DNA of 19,114 bases, taken from positions 1 to 19,114 of the forward strand of contig JAAWSW010000022.1 of NCBI GenBank assembly GCA_022801735.1, given 5' to 3'. Positions 1-7,089 of this stretch are shown here, piece after piece; position 1 is the first letter of the stretch, and the number at the start of each line of letters is the position of its first letter. A program made the position numbers and the translations under genes. The stretch is from Bacilli bacterium (GTDB taxonomy: Bacteria; Bacillota_I; Bacilli_A; RF39; UBA660). The notes beneath the pieces are model-generated. The model was not told where the DNA came from. It ran no database searches and saw nothing but the letters and a program-made list of their open reading frames with translations.

Positions 1-279
1 TTCTACTGTTACTTCGTATTCTACGTAGTCTCCTTTTTGATAGAGGTTTGCTTCCATATAGGCGGTTAGGTCTGTCCATGAGGGACTGCCTACTGTTTCG
101 GCCTGTCCTTCTTTTTTACTTTCTGTTACGTTTGTAATAAGTACGTTCCAATTACTTGATACTTTACTTGTTCCTTTTATGTCTAGGTTTGTTTGGAAGG
201 CTGCATATCCTACTGTCATTAGGATTAGTATTCCTATTAGGCTTATTATTACTATTTTTTTCTTTTTATTTCTTCTCAT
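1..279 (-). CDS. Surface/secreted protein, N-terminal part (runs off left edge)
   Basis: An open frame of 93 codons starts at an ATG (279) behind a good ribosome site (AAGGTGG, 4 nt spacing) and stays open to the window edge, so the C-terminus is not visible. Residues 1-8 are a basic stretch (MRRNKKKK) and residues 9-28 a hydrophobic segment ending in GYAAF, which fits a signal peptide or N-terminal anchor; no lipobox Cys is present. After it comes a Ser/Thr/Asn-rich extracellular-looking region containing 'LTAYMEANLYQKGDYVEYEV' at about residues 71-90. The same pattern (T-A-x4-NL-x3-GD-x2-EY-x-[IV]-T-[IV]-E) occurs in the protein at the right end of the window, so both belong to one surface-protein family. 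The exact role (adhesin, fibre subunit or other) cannot be read from this piece. GC of the visible part is about 38 %, somewhat higher than the neighbours. Its upstream region carries a poly-G promoter spacer, which suggests phase-variable expression. Confidence 0.8.
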   Translation of the reverse strand, partial: MRRNKKKKIVIISLIGILILMTVGYAAFQTNLDIKGTSKVSSNWNVLITNVTESKKEGQAETVGSPSWTDLTAYMEANLYQKGDYVEYEVTVE

Positions 280-346
280 TAGTACCACCTTAATACTTAT
301 TATAGTTATTGTTTTTTACTTTTTTTATCGTTTTTTGTCTATTATA

Positions 347-375
347 ATTATATCTCATTTGTATTCATATGACAA
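347..375 (-). promoter_or_regulatory. Second (proximal) promoter of the left-edge surface gene
   Basis: On the minus strand TTGTCA (370-375, one mismatch to TTGACA) is separated by exactly 17 nt from a perfect TATAAT (347-352). A second TATAAT copy follows directly at 341-346. The start point would be near 340, giving a leader of about 60 nt. This promoter has normal spacing and does not contain the homopolymer, so it could give a constant basal level below the variable upstream promoter. Confidence 0.55.
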
Positions 376-389
376 CAATATGTATTGTC
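371..389. promoter_or_regulatory. Inverted repeat between the two promoters (possible operator or leader hairpin)
   Basis: GACAA and TTGTC arms flank an inner dyad ACAATA-TG-TATTGT (375-388). It abuts the -35 of the proximal promoter and lies about 20 bp downstream of the distal -10. It could be a regulator binding site or a small hairpin in the long leader; the sequence alone does not decide. Confidence 0.35.
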
Positions 390-408
390 TATATTTTACC
401 TTTCTACC

Positions 409-440
409 ATTATACCCCCCCCCCCCCCCTACTTTGTCAA
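409..440 (-). promoter_or_regulatory. Distal promoter with poly-G spacer, candidate phase-variable promoter
   Basis: Minus strand: perfect -35 TTGACA (435-440), then AAGTA plus G15, then perfect -10 TATAAT (409-414). The spacer is 20 nt, 3 nt longer than the 17-nt optimum. Loss of three G would give optimal spacing, so the state shown should be weak or off. The start point would be near 402, with a leader of about 120 nt to the ATG at 279. No other gene lies between this promoter and the surface gene. Confidence 0.8.
415..429. repeat. Homopolymer tract C15 (G15 on the minus strand)
   Basis: Fifteen consecutive C, the only long G/C homopolymer in this AT-rich window. It sits wholly inside a promoter spacer. 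Tracts of this length are prone to slipped-strand length change during replication. The exact length may also be uncertain because sequencing and assembly often mis-size such runs. Confidence 0.95.
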
Positions 441-490
441 TGATTTAGCCATTCAAAGCACCAAAAAAATCCATTTTTTACATTTTCTAA

Positions 491-521
491 CAAAAAAACT
501 ATGGTATAAATAATCATAGTT
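491..521 (-). terminator. Intrinsic terminator after the CmpB-like gene
   Basis: On the minus strand AACTATG (521-515) and CATAGTT (503-497) form a 7-bp stem around an 11-nt loop, and the 3' arm continues into a U-run at 498-492. It lies 5 nt past the stop codon of the CmpB-like gene and insulates the variable promoter from upstream transcription. Confidence 0.8.
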
Positions 522-525
522 ATAA

Positions 526-1038
526 TTAAAAAATATTGAATTCTACTAATACTCTAATTACTAAATCTAACACAAACAACATTCCTAGTATAATTGCTAC
601 CCAAATAGGCAATTTTTTTATATACTTTTCGAAAAAAGGATTAATCACGTAAATAAATATAAGACTTAAAACACTCCATATAAGAGCAAATTCCAAACAT
701 ACATATTTCCCTAAATTAAATTTAGAATCAGAATAATCCCAAAAAGAAAAACCAAATATTAACTCAATCAACACTCCACCAAGCCACTCTAAAGCGCTTA
801 ATACAACCATTAAAACTAATACAACAATAATAGTTTCAATCCACCTAGGTAAATGTAAATTTTTAAACAACCTATCAGAAATAACAATTATAAATACTGA
901 AGCAATACCATAAATAGGCGTCCATGGTCCATATAAAACCCCACTTTCCGGCGAACTTGCTCCAATAGCAAAACCAAAAATCATTTCTAAAATATAACCC
1001 AAAATAGAATATACAAAAAAACAATTTACTAAGTACAT
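526..1038 (-). CDS. CmpB-like integral membrane protein (putative ABC transporter type IV family)
   Basis: A 170-residue, strongly hydrophobic protein with about five membrane segments. The pattern fits the family annotated as 'putative ABC-transporter type IV' (CmpB, PF06541, formerly DUF1113): an N-terminal F-x2-YS-x-LG-x2-E (about residues 8-18), the loop GVLYGPWTPIYG (about 33-44), an acidic E-W-x-G-x3-E segment in the middle, and FWDYSDSKFNLGKYVCL. The substrate and partner are unknown, and the 'ABC transporter' name of the family is historical rather than proven. The start ATG at 1038 has a ribosome site AAGGGTGAT. The gene begins 52 nt after the kinase gene and may share its transcript; a terminator follows. 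Confidence 0.8.
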   Translation of the reverse strand: MYLVNCFFVYSILGYILEMIFGFAIGASSPESGVLYGPWTPIYGIASVFIIVISDRLFKNLHLPRWIETIIVVLVLMVVLSALEWLGGVLIELIFGFSFWDYSDSKFNLGKYVCLEFALIWSVLSLIFIYVINPFFEKYIKKLPIWVAIILGMLFVLDLVIRVLVEFNIF

Positions 1039-1090
1039 ATTATCACCCTTATTAATATATACGCATAAATTGTTTTTAAACTATTTTTAT

Positions 1091-1669
1091 TTACTTAATT
1101 TTTAAATAAATTTTTTTAGCCTCTCTATCTAACGATAATAACCCCTTATCATTAGACACCTCATAATCATAATCAAGTAAACGGGACATTTTCAAAACTA
1201 AATCTTGTCTTTTATCCTCTCTATCCATTTCTTTGGTTGTAAATTGAACTTTATCTCTCAAACTTCTACGTTTCGACCTGTCTATAGTATCAGAATTCAT
1301 ATGTACTAAAAAGTCAAAATGAATAGACAAAGCCTCAACATTAGAGCCTTCTATAATAACCATACTATAACCTTCCCTTTGTAATTTATAAAGATTATAA
1401 TTTACAAGACAATTAAATAAACAATTTCTAAAAAAAGCATAGCCAGAAAAAATAAACGAATTAGAAATATCTTGCATTGGATTATTTTCAAGAGAAAGAA
1501 TTGTCTCATCTTCATTAAAATTATCACTTACTTTAAAAAATCTTTTCTTAAATCCATTTAATACAGAATCCATATGTATTTGAGCAATTTCATCATCATA
1601 ACTTGAAATTAAATTAGACAAAGTAGTTTTTCCGCTTGCACTTCTACCACCAATTCCTATTATTTTCAT
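1091..1669 (-). CDS. P-loop nucleotide/coenzyme kinase-like protein
   Basis: A 192-residue protein with an N-terminal Walker A motif GGRSASGKT (residues 7-15) directly after a beta strand (MKIIGI), the fold of small-molecule kinases such as uridine kinase and dephospho-CoA kinase. An 'HMDSV' segment near residues 32-36 resembles the substrate-side acidic motif of this group, 'MVIIEGSNV' near 103-111 resembles the Walker B strand, and a basic region (DRSKRRSLRDK) could be the lid. The Arg/Ala-rich Walker A is closer to the uridine kinase/panthothenate-kinase type than to the classic GGIGSGKS of CoaE. The substrate cannot be assigned. Translation starts at ATG 1669 behind AAGGAGG with 5-nt spacing; a promoter lies just upstream, so the leader is only about 18 nt. 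Confidence 0.7.
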   Translation of the reverse strand: MKIIGIGGRSASGKTTLSNLISSYDDEIAQIHMDSVLNGFKKRFFKVSDNFNEDETILSLENNPMQDISNSFIFSGYAFFRNCLFNCLVNYNLYKLQREGYSMVIIEGSNVEALSIHFDFLVHMNSDTIDRSKRRSLRDKVQFTTKEMDREDKRQDLVLKMSRLLDYDYEVSNDKGLLSLDREAKKIYLKIK

Positions 1670-1693
1670 AATGGCCTCCTTAAAATATTATCT

Positions 1694-1721
1694 ATTATAA
1701 CATTGAACCAAAAAAAATCAA
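1694..1721 (-). promoter_or_regulatory. Promoter of the P-loop kinase gene
   Basis: Minus strand TTGATT (1716-1721), 16-nt spacer, perfect TATAAT (1694-1699). The predicted start near 1687 gives a very short leader that still includes the AAGGAGG site. It begins right behind the ychF terminator, which supports an independent transcript. Confidence 0.6.
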
Positions 1722-1723
1722 AT

Positions 1724-1747
1724 AAAAACGTACAAAAAGTACGTTTT
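1724..1747 (-). terminator. Intrinsic terminator of ychF, overlapping its stop codon
   Basis: A perfect 9-bp stem AAAACGTAC (1747-1739) / GTACGTTTT (1733-1725) with a TTTTT loop and a U-run. The 5' arm includes two bases of the ychF TAA stop. Confidence 0.85.
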
Positions 1748-2843
1748 AAACATTAAATCTAAAATAGCAAATATCTCCATCTTGCATCACATATTCTTTA
1801 CCCTCAAGACGCATTCTACCTGCTTCTTTTACCTTTAATTCAGTTCCATATTGTTCCAAGTCTGAAAAACTCATAACCTCTGCCTTAATAAAACCTTTTT
1901 GAAAATCAGTATGAATTATACCAGCACATTCAGGTGCCTTCATGCCATTTTTAAACGTCCATGCTCTTACCTCATCAGTACCAGAAGTTAAGAAAGTAGA
2001 TAATCCTAATAAAGAATAAGATTCTTTAATTAGTTTATCAAGACCACTTTCCTCAATACCCATTTCCTTTAAAAACTCTTGTTTTTCATCATCTTCAAGT
2101 TCAGAAAGTTCCGCTTCAATTTTAGCACAAATAACAACAACCTTGGCTCCTTCACTCAAAGCAAATTCTCTAAGTTTTTTAACATAATCATTTTCAGAAA
2201 TAATCTCATCTTCATTAACATTAGCCACATATATAATAGGCTTAATAGTAAGTAAATTAAATGCCTTTAAAATTCTAATTTCATCTTCATCTAATTCCAA
2301 ACTTCTTGCTGGCTTATTGTTAATTAAAACATCTTTAACTTTTTCTAAAACACTAACTTCCATTTTACTTTCTTTATCATTTGCAAGTTTCGCTTTACGA
2401 CCAATTTTATCCAAACGATTTTCTACTATTTCTAAATCTGCTAAAATAAGTTCCAAATTAATAATTTCCACATCTCTAATAGGATCAATTGAACCCGTTA
2501 CATGAGTAATATTTCCATCCTCAAAACATCTAACAACTTCACATATTGCATCTACCTCACGAATATGTGATAAAAACTTATTTCCAAGTCCTTCTCCTTT
2601 AGATGCCCCCTCGACAAGTCCAGCAATATCTGTAAATTCAAAAGTCGCTGGAATAGTTTTTTTAGGCTTATACATTTCAGTTAAAAAATCAACCCTTCTA
2701 TCTGGAACAGTTACCATTCCAACATTAGGCTCAATAGTTGCAAATGGATAATTTGCTGCCAAAATATTTTGTTTTGTAATAGCATTAAATAAAGTAGATT
2801 TCCCAACATTAGGTAATCCAACAATTCCTGCAGTTAAACTCAT
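1746..2843 (-). CDS. ychF: Ribosome-binding ATPase YchF (OBG family)
   Basis: A 365-residue, full-length YchF/EngD. Seen in the sequence: P-loop GLPNVGKST (residues 9-17), DIAGLVEGASKGEGLGN (switch II region), NVNED in place of the NKxD guanine-specificity motif, which is the family hallmark and explains its preference for ATP, and a C-terminal TGS domain ending EGKEYVMQDGDICYFRFNV. Family knowledge: it binds ribosomes and takes part in translation and stress responses. The start is ATG 2843: all family members begin MSLTAGIVG, and a promoter predicted to start near 2854 would leave the upstream TTG (2855) untranscribed; GGTGAT at 2853-2848 is the ribosome site. In Bacillus the gene also follows the soj-spo0J region and the DUF951 gene; here an AbgT transporter gene is placed between. 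Confidence 0.97.
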   Translation of the reverse strand: MSLTAGIVGLPNVGKSTLFNAITKQNILAANYPFATIEPNVGMVTVPDRRVDFLTEMYKPKKTIPATFEFTDIAGLVEGASKGEGLGNKFLSHIREVDAICEVVRCFEDGNITHVTGSIDPIRDVEIINLELILADLEIVENRLDKIGRKAKLANDKESKMEVSVLEKVKDVLINNKPARSLELDEDEIRILKAFNLLTIKPIIYVANVNEDEIISENDYVKKLREFALSEGAKVVVICAKIEAELSELEDDEKQEFLKEMGIEESGLDKLIKESYSLLGLSTFLTSGTDEVRAWTFKNGMKAPECAGIIHTDFQKGFIKAEVMSFSDLEQYGTELKVKEAGRMRLEGKEYVMQDGDICYFRFNV

Positions 2844-2860
2844 ATAAATCACCAATAACT

Positions 2861-2889
2861 ATTATACATATTTTTCAAAAGAAAAACAA
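2861..2889 (-). promoter_or_regulatory. Promoter of ychF
   Basis: A perfect TATAAT (2861-2866) is preceded by a 17-nt spacer and a weak TTGTTT (2884-2889) that lies in the stem of the upstream terminator. The predicted leader is about 11 nt and includes the GGTGAT ribosome site. Confidence 0.5.
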
Positions 2890-2907
2890 CGCTTAAAAAC
2901 GTTGTTT
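2882..2907 (-). terminator. Intrinsic terminator of the par-abgT operon
   Basis: An 8-bp stem AAACAACG (2907-2900) / CGTTGTTT (2891-2884), 8-nt loop and a U-run. Its 5' arm overlaps the stop codon of the abgT-like gene. Confidence 0.85.
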
Positions 2908-4414
2908 ACATAGTAGGTAAAATACCAGGACCAATTGGAATCCCAATAATAAACCAACCAATTACAATTAGTATCCAAACTACCATACATAATAATATTG
3001 TCGGTAATAACATTTTTAAAGTACCAAATACTGTAATTTTAACACTTTCCTTACTATTATATTTTTCAAGTAAAGCAAGCATTATAATAAAATATACAAA
3101 GAATGGAGTAAAACCTTTTCCAACACTATCTGCTGCTTTAAATATAAATTGTGTAAAATCAGGCGTAATATTAGCCTTCATAAATAAAGGTACTAATATT
3201 GGTGATGCAATAGTCCACTTTGCAACTGCATCAGGAATAAAGAAAGACATAATAACAATTATAAAAAACATAATTAATATTAATGGAAGTCCAGTAAATT
3301 CTAAATTACTCATAAATGAAATCAAATGAGCACCAATAACTTCTCCCAAATTAGTAAATGTAAGTATACTTATCATTAAAGATACAAAGAACATAAGAAC
3401 AAATATATATCCTAAACTATCAAATTCTTTAGATAACCCTACACTAAAATCATTAGTATTAGTTATATTTTTAGACATAAATCCGTATATTCCTGAACAA
3501 ATCATTAAAATAATTAAAAACATAAATATAGATGCATCATTAAATGGTGAATCCCCACCCAATAATTGAGCAACGTAATCTTTTTTATCCATATCAAGTA
3601 ATAATCCACTACCAGGAAGACCAGGAATTATCATATAAATAAATGCTGCAAATAAAAGAATAAAGGCAATAATACTAACAACTAAACCTTTAGTAGAACG
3701 CTGTAATTCATCCTCTTCTTTAATTGACTCCTTAACTTTTGGTTTCAAGAAAGTCTCAACAATCAAAGTACCAACTACAGATAAAATTAGTGTACTAGCC
3801 ATCATAATAAATGAATTAGACCAAGCATTAAATACATATTCTTTATCAACGCTAACTGTAGCCGCTTTCTTAGTTAATAAACCCAATTGATAATCATCAA
3901 AACTAAATACTAAACCTGCTCCATAACCCATTGTAATACCTACAAAAACAGTTAATATTCCAAGTATAGAATTACGACCAATATACTGATAAAAAACAGC
4001 AGCAAGTGGCAATAAAACAATATACCCTAAATCACTAAAAAATGATGAAATAATTCCCACAAATAAAGTTAAAAAAGTAATAACTGCTGGTTTTAACTTA
4101 CGAAGTGGGACAAAAAGTGCTTTAAATAAACCACTAGCCTTACCAATAGAAATAGCCATTAATGAAATAATCAGTAATACTAATGGTTTAAAAGTTTGAA
4201 AAGTTTCTACTGGTGAACTAAATAAATAAGTTAGTCCTTCTATAGAAAAAATACTATTAACAGTAACCATTGAAGTTTCCAAAGTCCCATTTGCAACTTT
4301 AGTCACTTCCCCTTGTAATCCAAATAACGAAGCAACAAAACTTCCTATAACAATTAATAATATTAATATAATTATTGTTATAACTGGACCTAACAAAATC
4401 TTTTTCTTTTTCAT
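2906..4414 (-). CDS. AbgT family transporter (p-aminobenzoyl-glutamate type)
   Basis: A 502-residue polytopic membrane protein with roughly a dozen hydrophobic segments. The C-terminal part (DAVAKWTIASPILVPLFM, then DFTQFIFKAADSVGKGFTPFF and a final YFIIMLALLEKY) matches the AbgT/MtrF family signature (SASAKWALLAPIFVPM and DSVTNIITPM in well-known members). Members import p-aminobenzoyl-glutamate, a folate breakdown product, or export sulfonamides; which of these applies here is not visible. The N-terminus is a basic MKKKK followed by a membrane helix. The start ATG 4414 has GAGGAG upstream and lies 3 nt after the DUF951 stop, so it is the last gene of the parA-parB-mscS-DUF951 operon, an unusual place for this transporter. 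Confidence 0.85.
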   Translation of the reverse strand: MKKKKILLGPVITIIILILLIVIGSFVASLFGLQGEVTKVANGTLETSMVTVNSIFSIEGLTYLFSSPVETFQTFKPLVLLIISLMAISIGKASGLFKALFVPLRKLKPAVITFLTLFVGIISSFFSDLGYIVLLPLAAVFYQYIGRNSILGILTVFVGITMGYGAGLVFSFDDYQLGLLTKKAATVSVDKEYVFNAWSNSFIMMASTLILSVVGTLIVETFLKPKVKESIKEEDELQRSTKGLVVSIIAFILLFAAFIYMIIPGLPGSGLLLDMDKKDYVAQLLGGDSPFNDASIFMFLIILMICSGIYGFMSKNITNTNDFSVGLSKEFDSLGYIFVLMFFVSLMISILTFTNLGEVIGAHLISFMSNLEFTGLPLILIMFFIIVIMSFFIPDAVAKWTIASPILVPLFMKANITPDFTQFIFKAADSVGKGFTPFFVYFIIMLALLEKYNSKESVKITVFGTLKMLLPTILLCMVVWILIVIGWFIIGIPIGPGILPTM

Positions 4415-4417
4415 AAA

Positions 4418-4603
4418 TTACTCCTCTATAACTTTTTTCAATTTTTTATTAAACTCAATACGTGGAAGCATGATACTCCTTCCACATCCTAAACATTTTA
4501 TTTTTATATCTGCACCAATCCTTGTAATTTCCCACTCGTTTTTTCCACAAGGATGTGCCTTTTTCATAATAACTTTACTACCTAATTTATAATCATTATT
4601 CAT
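4418..4603 (-). CDS. DUF951 family protein (YyzM-like)
   Basis: A 61-residue basic protein with the family core KLGSKVIMKKAHPCGKNEWEI followed by GADIKIKCLGCGRSIMLPR. Three Cys (in HPCG and CLGCG) could bind a metal. The function is unknown; the family (PF06107) is widely conserved in Firmicutes next to mscS, parB and ychF, as here. A longer frame goes up to 4693 but is only the shadow of the mscS end; ATG 4603 fits the family N-terminus, has an AGGTGG ribosome site inside mscS and overlaps the mscS stop by 8 nt, so translation is probably coupled. Confidence 0.9.
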   Translation of the reverse strand: MNNDYKLGSKVIMKKAHPCGKNEWEITRIGADIKIKCLGCGRSIMLPRIEFNKKLKKVIEE

Positions 4604-5387
4604 TGTGCACCACCACCTGAGGATATGGAATCGTAACATTATTTTCATCAAAAGTAATCTTAACCATTCTATTAACAGCACGTTTGAATTCAATATCCTT
4701 TAAAGGTTCACAATCTGCAACCAATCTAAAAACAACCGCACTATCATCTAATTCTTGAACCCCTAAAAGTTCAACATCAGATAGTAAATAAGGTGTTGAT
4801 TTACTTAATTTTTCACAAACCTGTGTCAAAACGTTCTCAACTTCCTCTACCTCTGCTTCATAAGCCACAGATATATCAATAATACATTTAGAGGCATGAG
4901 TACTATAATTGATTACCTCATTAACATTTCTATTAGAAATAGTCATTACTTCTCCAGAATATGCTCTAATCTTAGTATTTTTAAGTCCAAGTTCTATCAC
5001 GTCACCACGAAAAGTCCCAATTTTTATATTATCACCAACATCATATTCATCATCAATAATAATTGAAAACCCTGCTAATAAATCCTTCAAAAGATCTTGT
5101 AAAGCAAGACCTGCTACAACACCAGCAATTCCTAAAGATGCCACCAAAGCCTTAGTATCAACACCCCAAACATTAAGCATTGCTAAAAGTGCCACTAAAA
5201 TAATAATATATTTTATAATATTAATTATTAAATTCATAATAGTCATTGATTTTTTATGAACACCAAACTTAGAAGATGCTCTAAACATTTTAATAACTAC
5301 CTTTTTAATAAATGAATAAAACAAAATAGCAATAATTACAATAAATATTGGTGAAATAACTTCCTTAGTAATTATTTGTTCAAGCAT
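4596..5387 (-). CDS. mscS: Small-conductance mechanosensitive channel (MscS family)
   Basis: 263 residues. There are three hydrophobic segments: about 8-30, 50-72 and the pore helix around 78-112 with the Gly/Ala-rich GIAGVVAGLALQDLLKDLLAG typical of MscS TM3. The cytoplasmic beta domain follows (YDVGDNIKIGTFRGDVIELGLKNTKIR) and the chain ends in IPYPQVVVH, a common C-terminal motif of the family. It opens under membrane tension to release solutes during hypo-osmotic shock. It starts 4 nt after parB, using a ribosome site (AAAGGAA) within the last codons of parB, and overlaps the DUF951 gene at its end. Confidence 0.95.
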   Translation of the reverse strand: MLEQIITKEVISPIFIVIIAILFYSFIKKVVIKMFRASSKFGVHKKSMTIMNLIINIIKYIIILVALLAMLNVWGVDTKALVASLGIAGVVAGLALQDLLKDLLAGFSIIIDDEYDVGDNIKIGTFRGDVIELGLKNTKIRAYSGEVMTISNRNVNEVINYSTHASKCIIDISVAYEAEVEEVENVLTQVCEKLSKSTPYLLSDVELLGVQELDDSAVVFRLVADCEPLKDIEFKRAVNRMVKITFDENNVTIPYPQVVVHNE

Positions 5388-5391
5388 ATTA

Positions 5392-6267
5392 TCATTCCTT
5401 TATATCTAAAATTTCTAAAATACGATTTAAATCAGCATTATTTTCAAAAGAAATTTCTAATTTTTTATCCTTAACTTTTACTTTGGTATCAAGTTTTTCG
5501 CAAAGCAACTCTTCAACGTAACGATACTCACTAGAACGTTCTCTTTTTTGAACCTGTTTCTTAACCTTAGTTGCACTTACTTTTTCAATCTCACGAACAG
5601 GCATTTTTCCCTCTGCAATACGCTCAGCCAAATCAATAATTTCATCATTATCTTCTAATTTACTTAATACCCTTGCATGTCCCATAGTTAATTTTTTTTC
5701 AGCAATCATTTGTTGTACAACATCAGGTAATCTAAGTAAACCAATAATATTAGTTATATGGCTACGACTTTTACTTACTCTTTTAGAAAGTTCATCTTGA
5801 GTAATATTTAACTGTTCAATTAAAGCCTTATAAGCCTTTGCTTCTTCTAAAGCATTTAAATTTTCTCTTTGTAAATTTTCAAGTAAAGCAATCTCAGCCA
5901 TCTTTTCATCCGTTAATTGTCTAATAATTGCGGGAATTGTTTCCATCCCAGCAATTTTACTAGCCCTAAGTCTACGTTCTCCAGCAATCACCTCATAACC
6001 TTTAATACTTTTTTTAACAATAATTGGTTGAAAAACACCATTTTCTTTAATAGATAACGCTAATTCATTTAAGGCATTTTCATCAAATACAGTTCTTGGC
6101 TGATATGGATTAGGTCTAATTTCATTAACATTTAGTTCAACAATTTCTTCACCAGTAGTTTCCTCATAAATACTTTTTTCAAAATCACTAACATTTTCAA
6201 CATTTAAATTTTCTAAATCAAATAATTGTTCTAAACCTTTACCTAAAGCTCTTTTCTTATTTTCCAT
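5392..6267 (-). CDS. parB: Chromosome partitioning protein ParB/Spo0J
   Basis: 291 residues, a normal length for Spo0J. The N-terminal 'KKRALGKGLEQLF' is the ParA-contacting tail. Next come VNEIRPNPYQPR (about 47-58) and the CTP-binding box GERRLRAS (96-103), ENLQREN (130-136) and the helix-turn-helix DELSKRVSKSRSHITNIIGLLRLP (about 158-181), then a C-terminal dimerisation domain. Family knowledge: it loads on parS sites and spreads as a CTP-dependent clamp, recruiting SMC. The gene overlaps parA by 11 nt, ends in TGA and lies 4 nt before mscS. No canonical parS (TGTTTCACGTGAAACA) was seen in the window. Confidence 0.97.
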   Translation of the reverse strand: MENKKRALGKGLEQLFDLENLNVENVSDFEKSIYEETTGEEIVELNVNEIRPNPYQPRTVFDENALNELALSIKENGVFQPIIVKKSIKGYEVIAGERRLRASKIAGMETIPAIIRQLTDEKMAEIALLENLQRENLNALEEAKAYKALIEQLNITQDELSKRVSKSRSHITNIIGLLRLPDVVQQMIAEKKLTMGHARVLSKLEDNDEIIDLAERIAEGKMPVREIEKVSATKVKKQVQKRERSSEYRYVEELLCEKLDTKVKVKDKKLEISFENNADLNRILEILDIKE

Positions 6268-7042
6268 TACGACTAATCACCTCTTTTGCTAAATTAACAT
6301 ACGCCTCTGCTCCTCTACTTTTTGGATCATAAGCAATTATAGGTTTTCCATGACTTGGTGCTTCTGACAGTCTTACAAGTCTTGGAATAATAGTATCATA
6401 AACTCTCTCTTTAAAATAACTCTTAATATCTTGAACAACCTCTAAACCTAAATTAGTACGATTATCAAGCATAGTCAGTAATACTCCTTCAATATCTAAA
6501 GTAGGGTTTAATGTTTTCTGTGCAAGCATTATAGAATTTAATAATTGCATGATTCCCTCTAAAGCAAAAAATTCACATTGAACTGGAATAATAACTGAAT
6601 TCGCCGCTGTCAAAGCATTAGTAGTTAAAATACCAAGTGAAGGCGGACAATCAATCAAAATATAATCAAACATGTCTGACGCAATACTTAAATGAGCCTT
6701 TAACTGATTATTTTTAGTAAAAGTTGGATCCATTCTACTTTTTTCCATAAGTTCAATATCTGCTCCTGCTAAACTAATAGTTGCGGGAATTACATATAAA
6801 TTTCGAAAACGACTTTTAACAACAACATCCTTTAATTGAGCCTTACCAATTAACAAATCATAAACACTATTATTTATATCCCCTTTTTCAATTCCAAGTC
6901 CAGTTGTACTATTTCCTTGTGGATCTAAATCTATTAATAATACTTTCTTTCCAAGCATTCCTAAAGATGCTGACAAATTAATACTAGTGGTAGTTTTTCC
7001 AACGCCACCTTTTTGATTTACTAAAGCAATTACTTTACCCAT
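6257..7042 (-). CDS. parA: Chromosome partitioning ATPase ParA/Soj
   Basis: 261 residues, full length. It has the deviant Walker A KGGVGKTT (11-18) with the signature lysine K11, LIDLDPQGN (about 39-47), the Walker B strand ILIDCPPS (about 133-140), and the C-terminal IPRLVRLSEAPSHGKPI block typical of Soj. It is a nonspecific DNA-binding ATPase that works with ParB in origin segregation and, in Bacillus, in control of DnaA. ATG 7042 is chosen: it has a GGTGG ribosome site 5 nt upstream and gives the usual MGKVIALVNQKGG start, whereas the upstream ATG 7054 has no ribosome site. It is the first gene of the parA-parB-mscS-DUF951-abgT operon. Confidence 0.97.
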   Translation of the reverse strand: MGKVIALVNQKGGVGKTTTSINLSASLGMLGKKVLLIDLDPQGNSTTGLGIEKGDINNSVYDLLIGKAQLKDVVVKSRFRNLYVIPATISLAGADIELMEKSRMDPTFTKNNQLKAHLSIASDMFDYILIDCPPSLGILTTNALTAANSVIIPVQCEFFALEGIMQLLNSIMLAQKTLNPTLDIEGVLLTMLDNRTNLGLEVVQDIKSYFKERVYDTIIPRLVRLSEAPSHGKPIIAYDPKSRGAEAYVNLAKEVISRNGK

Positions 7043-7089
7043 CTTTACCACCATTTTCTATTAAAATATAACTATATCCATTTTACCAT

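Noticed and set aside
179..448. Plus-strand open frame of 89 codons crossing the poly-C tract
   Set aside because: It lies antisense to the surface gene start and over its promoter, is low-complexity (Ile/Leu/Phe, then a Pro run from the C tract) and has no ribosome site.
4604..4693. Longer start for the DUF951 protein (91 residues)
   Set aside because: The extra 30 residues are an out-of-frame reading of the mscS end; family members start at the YxLG region as with ATG 4603.
5392..7042. parS site expected near parAB
   Set aside because: I read for TGTTTCACGTGAAACA and close variants and found none in the window; parS may lie outside it.
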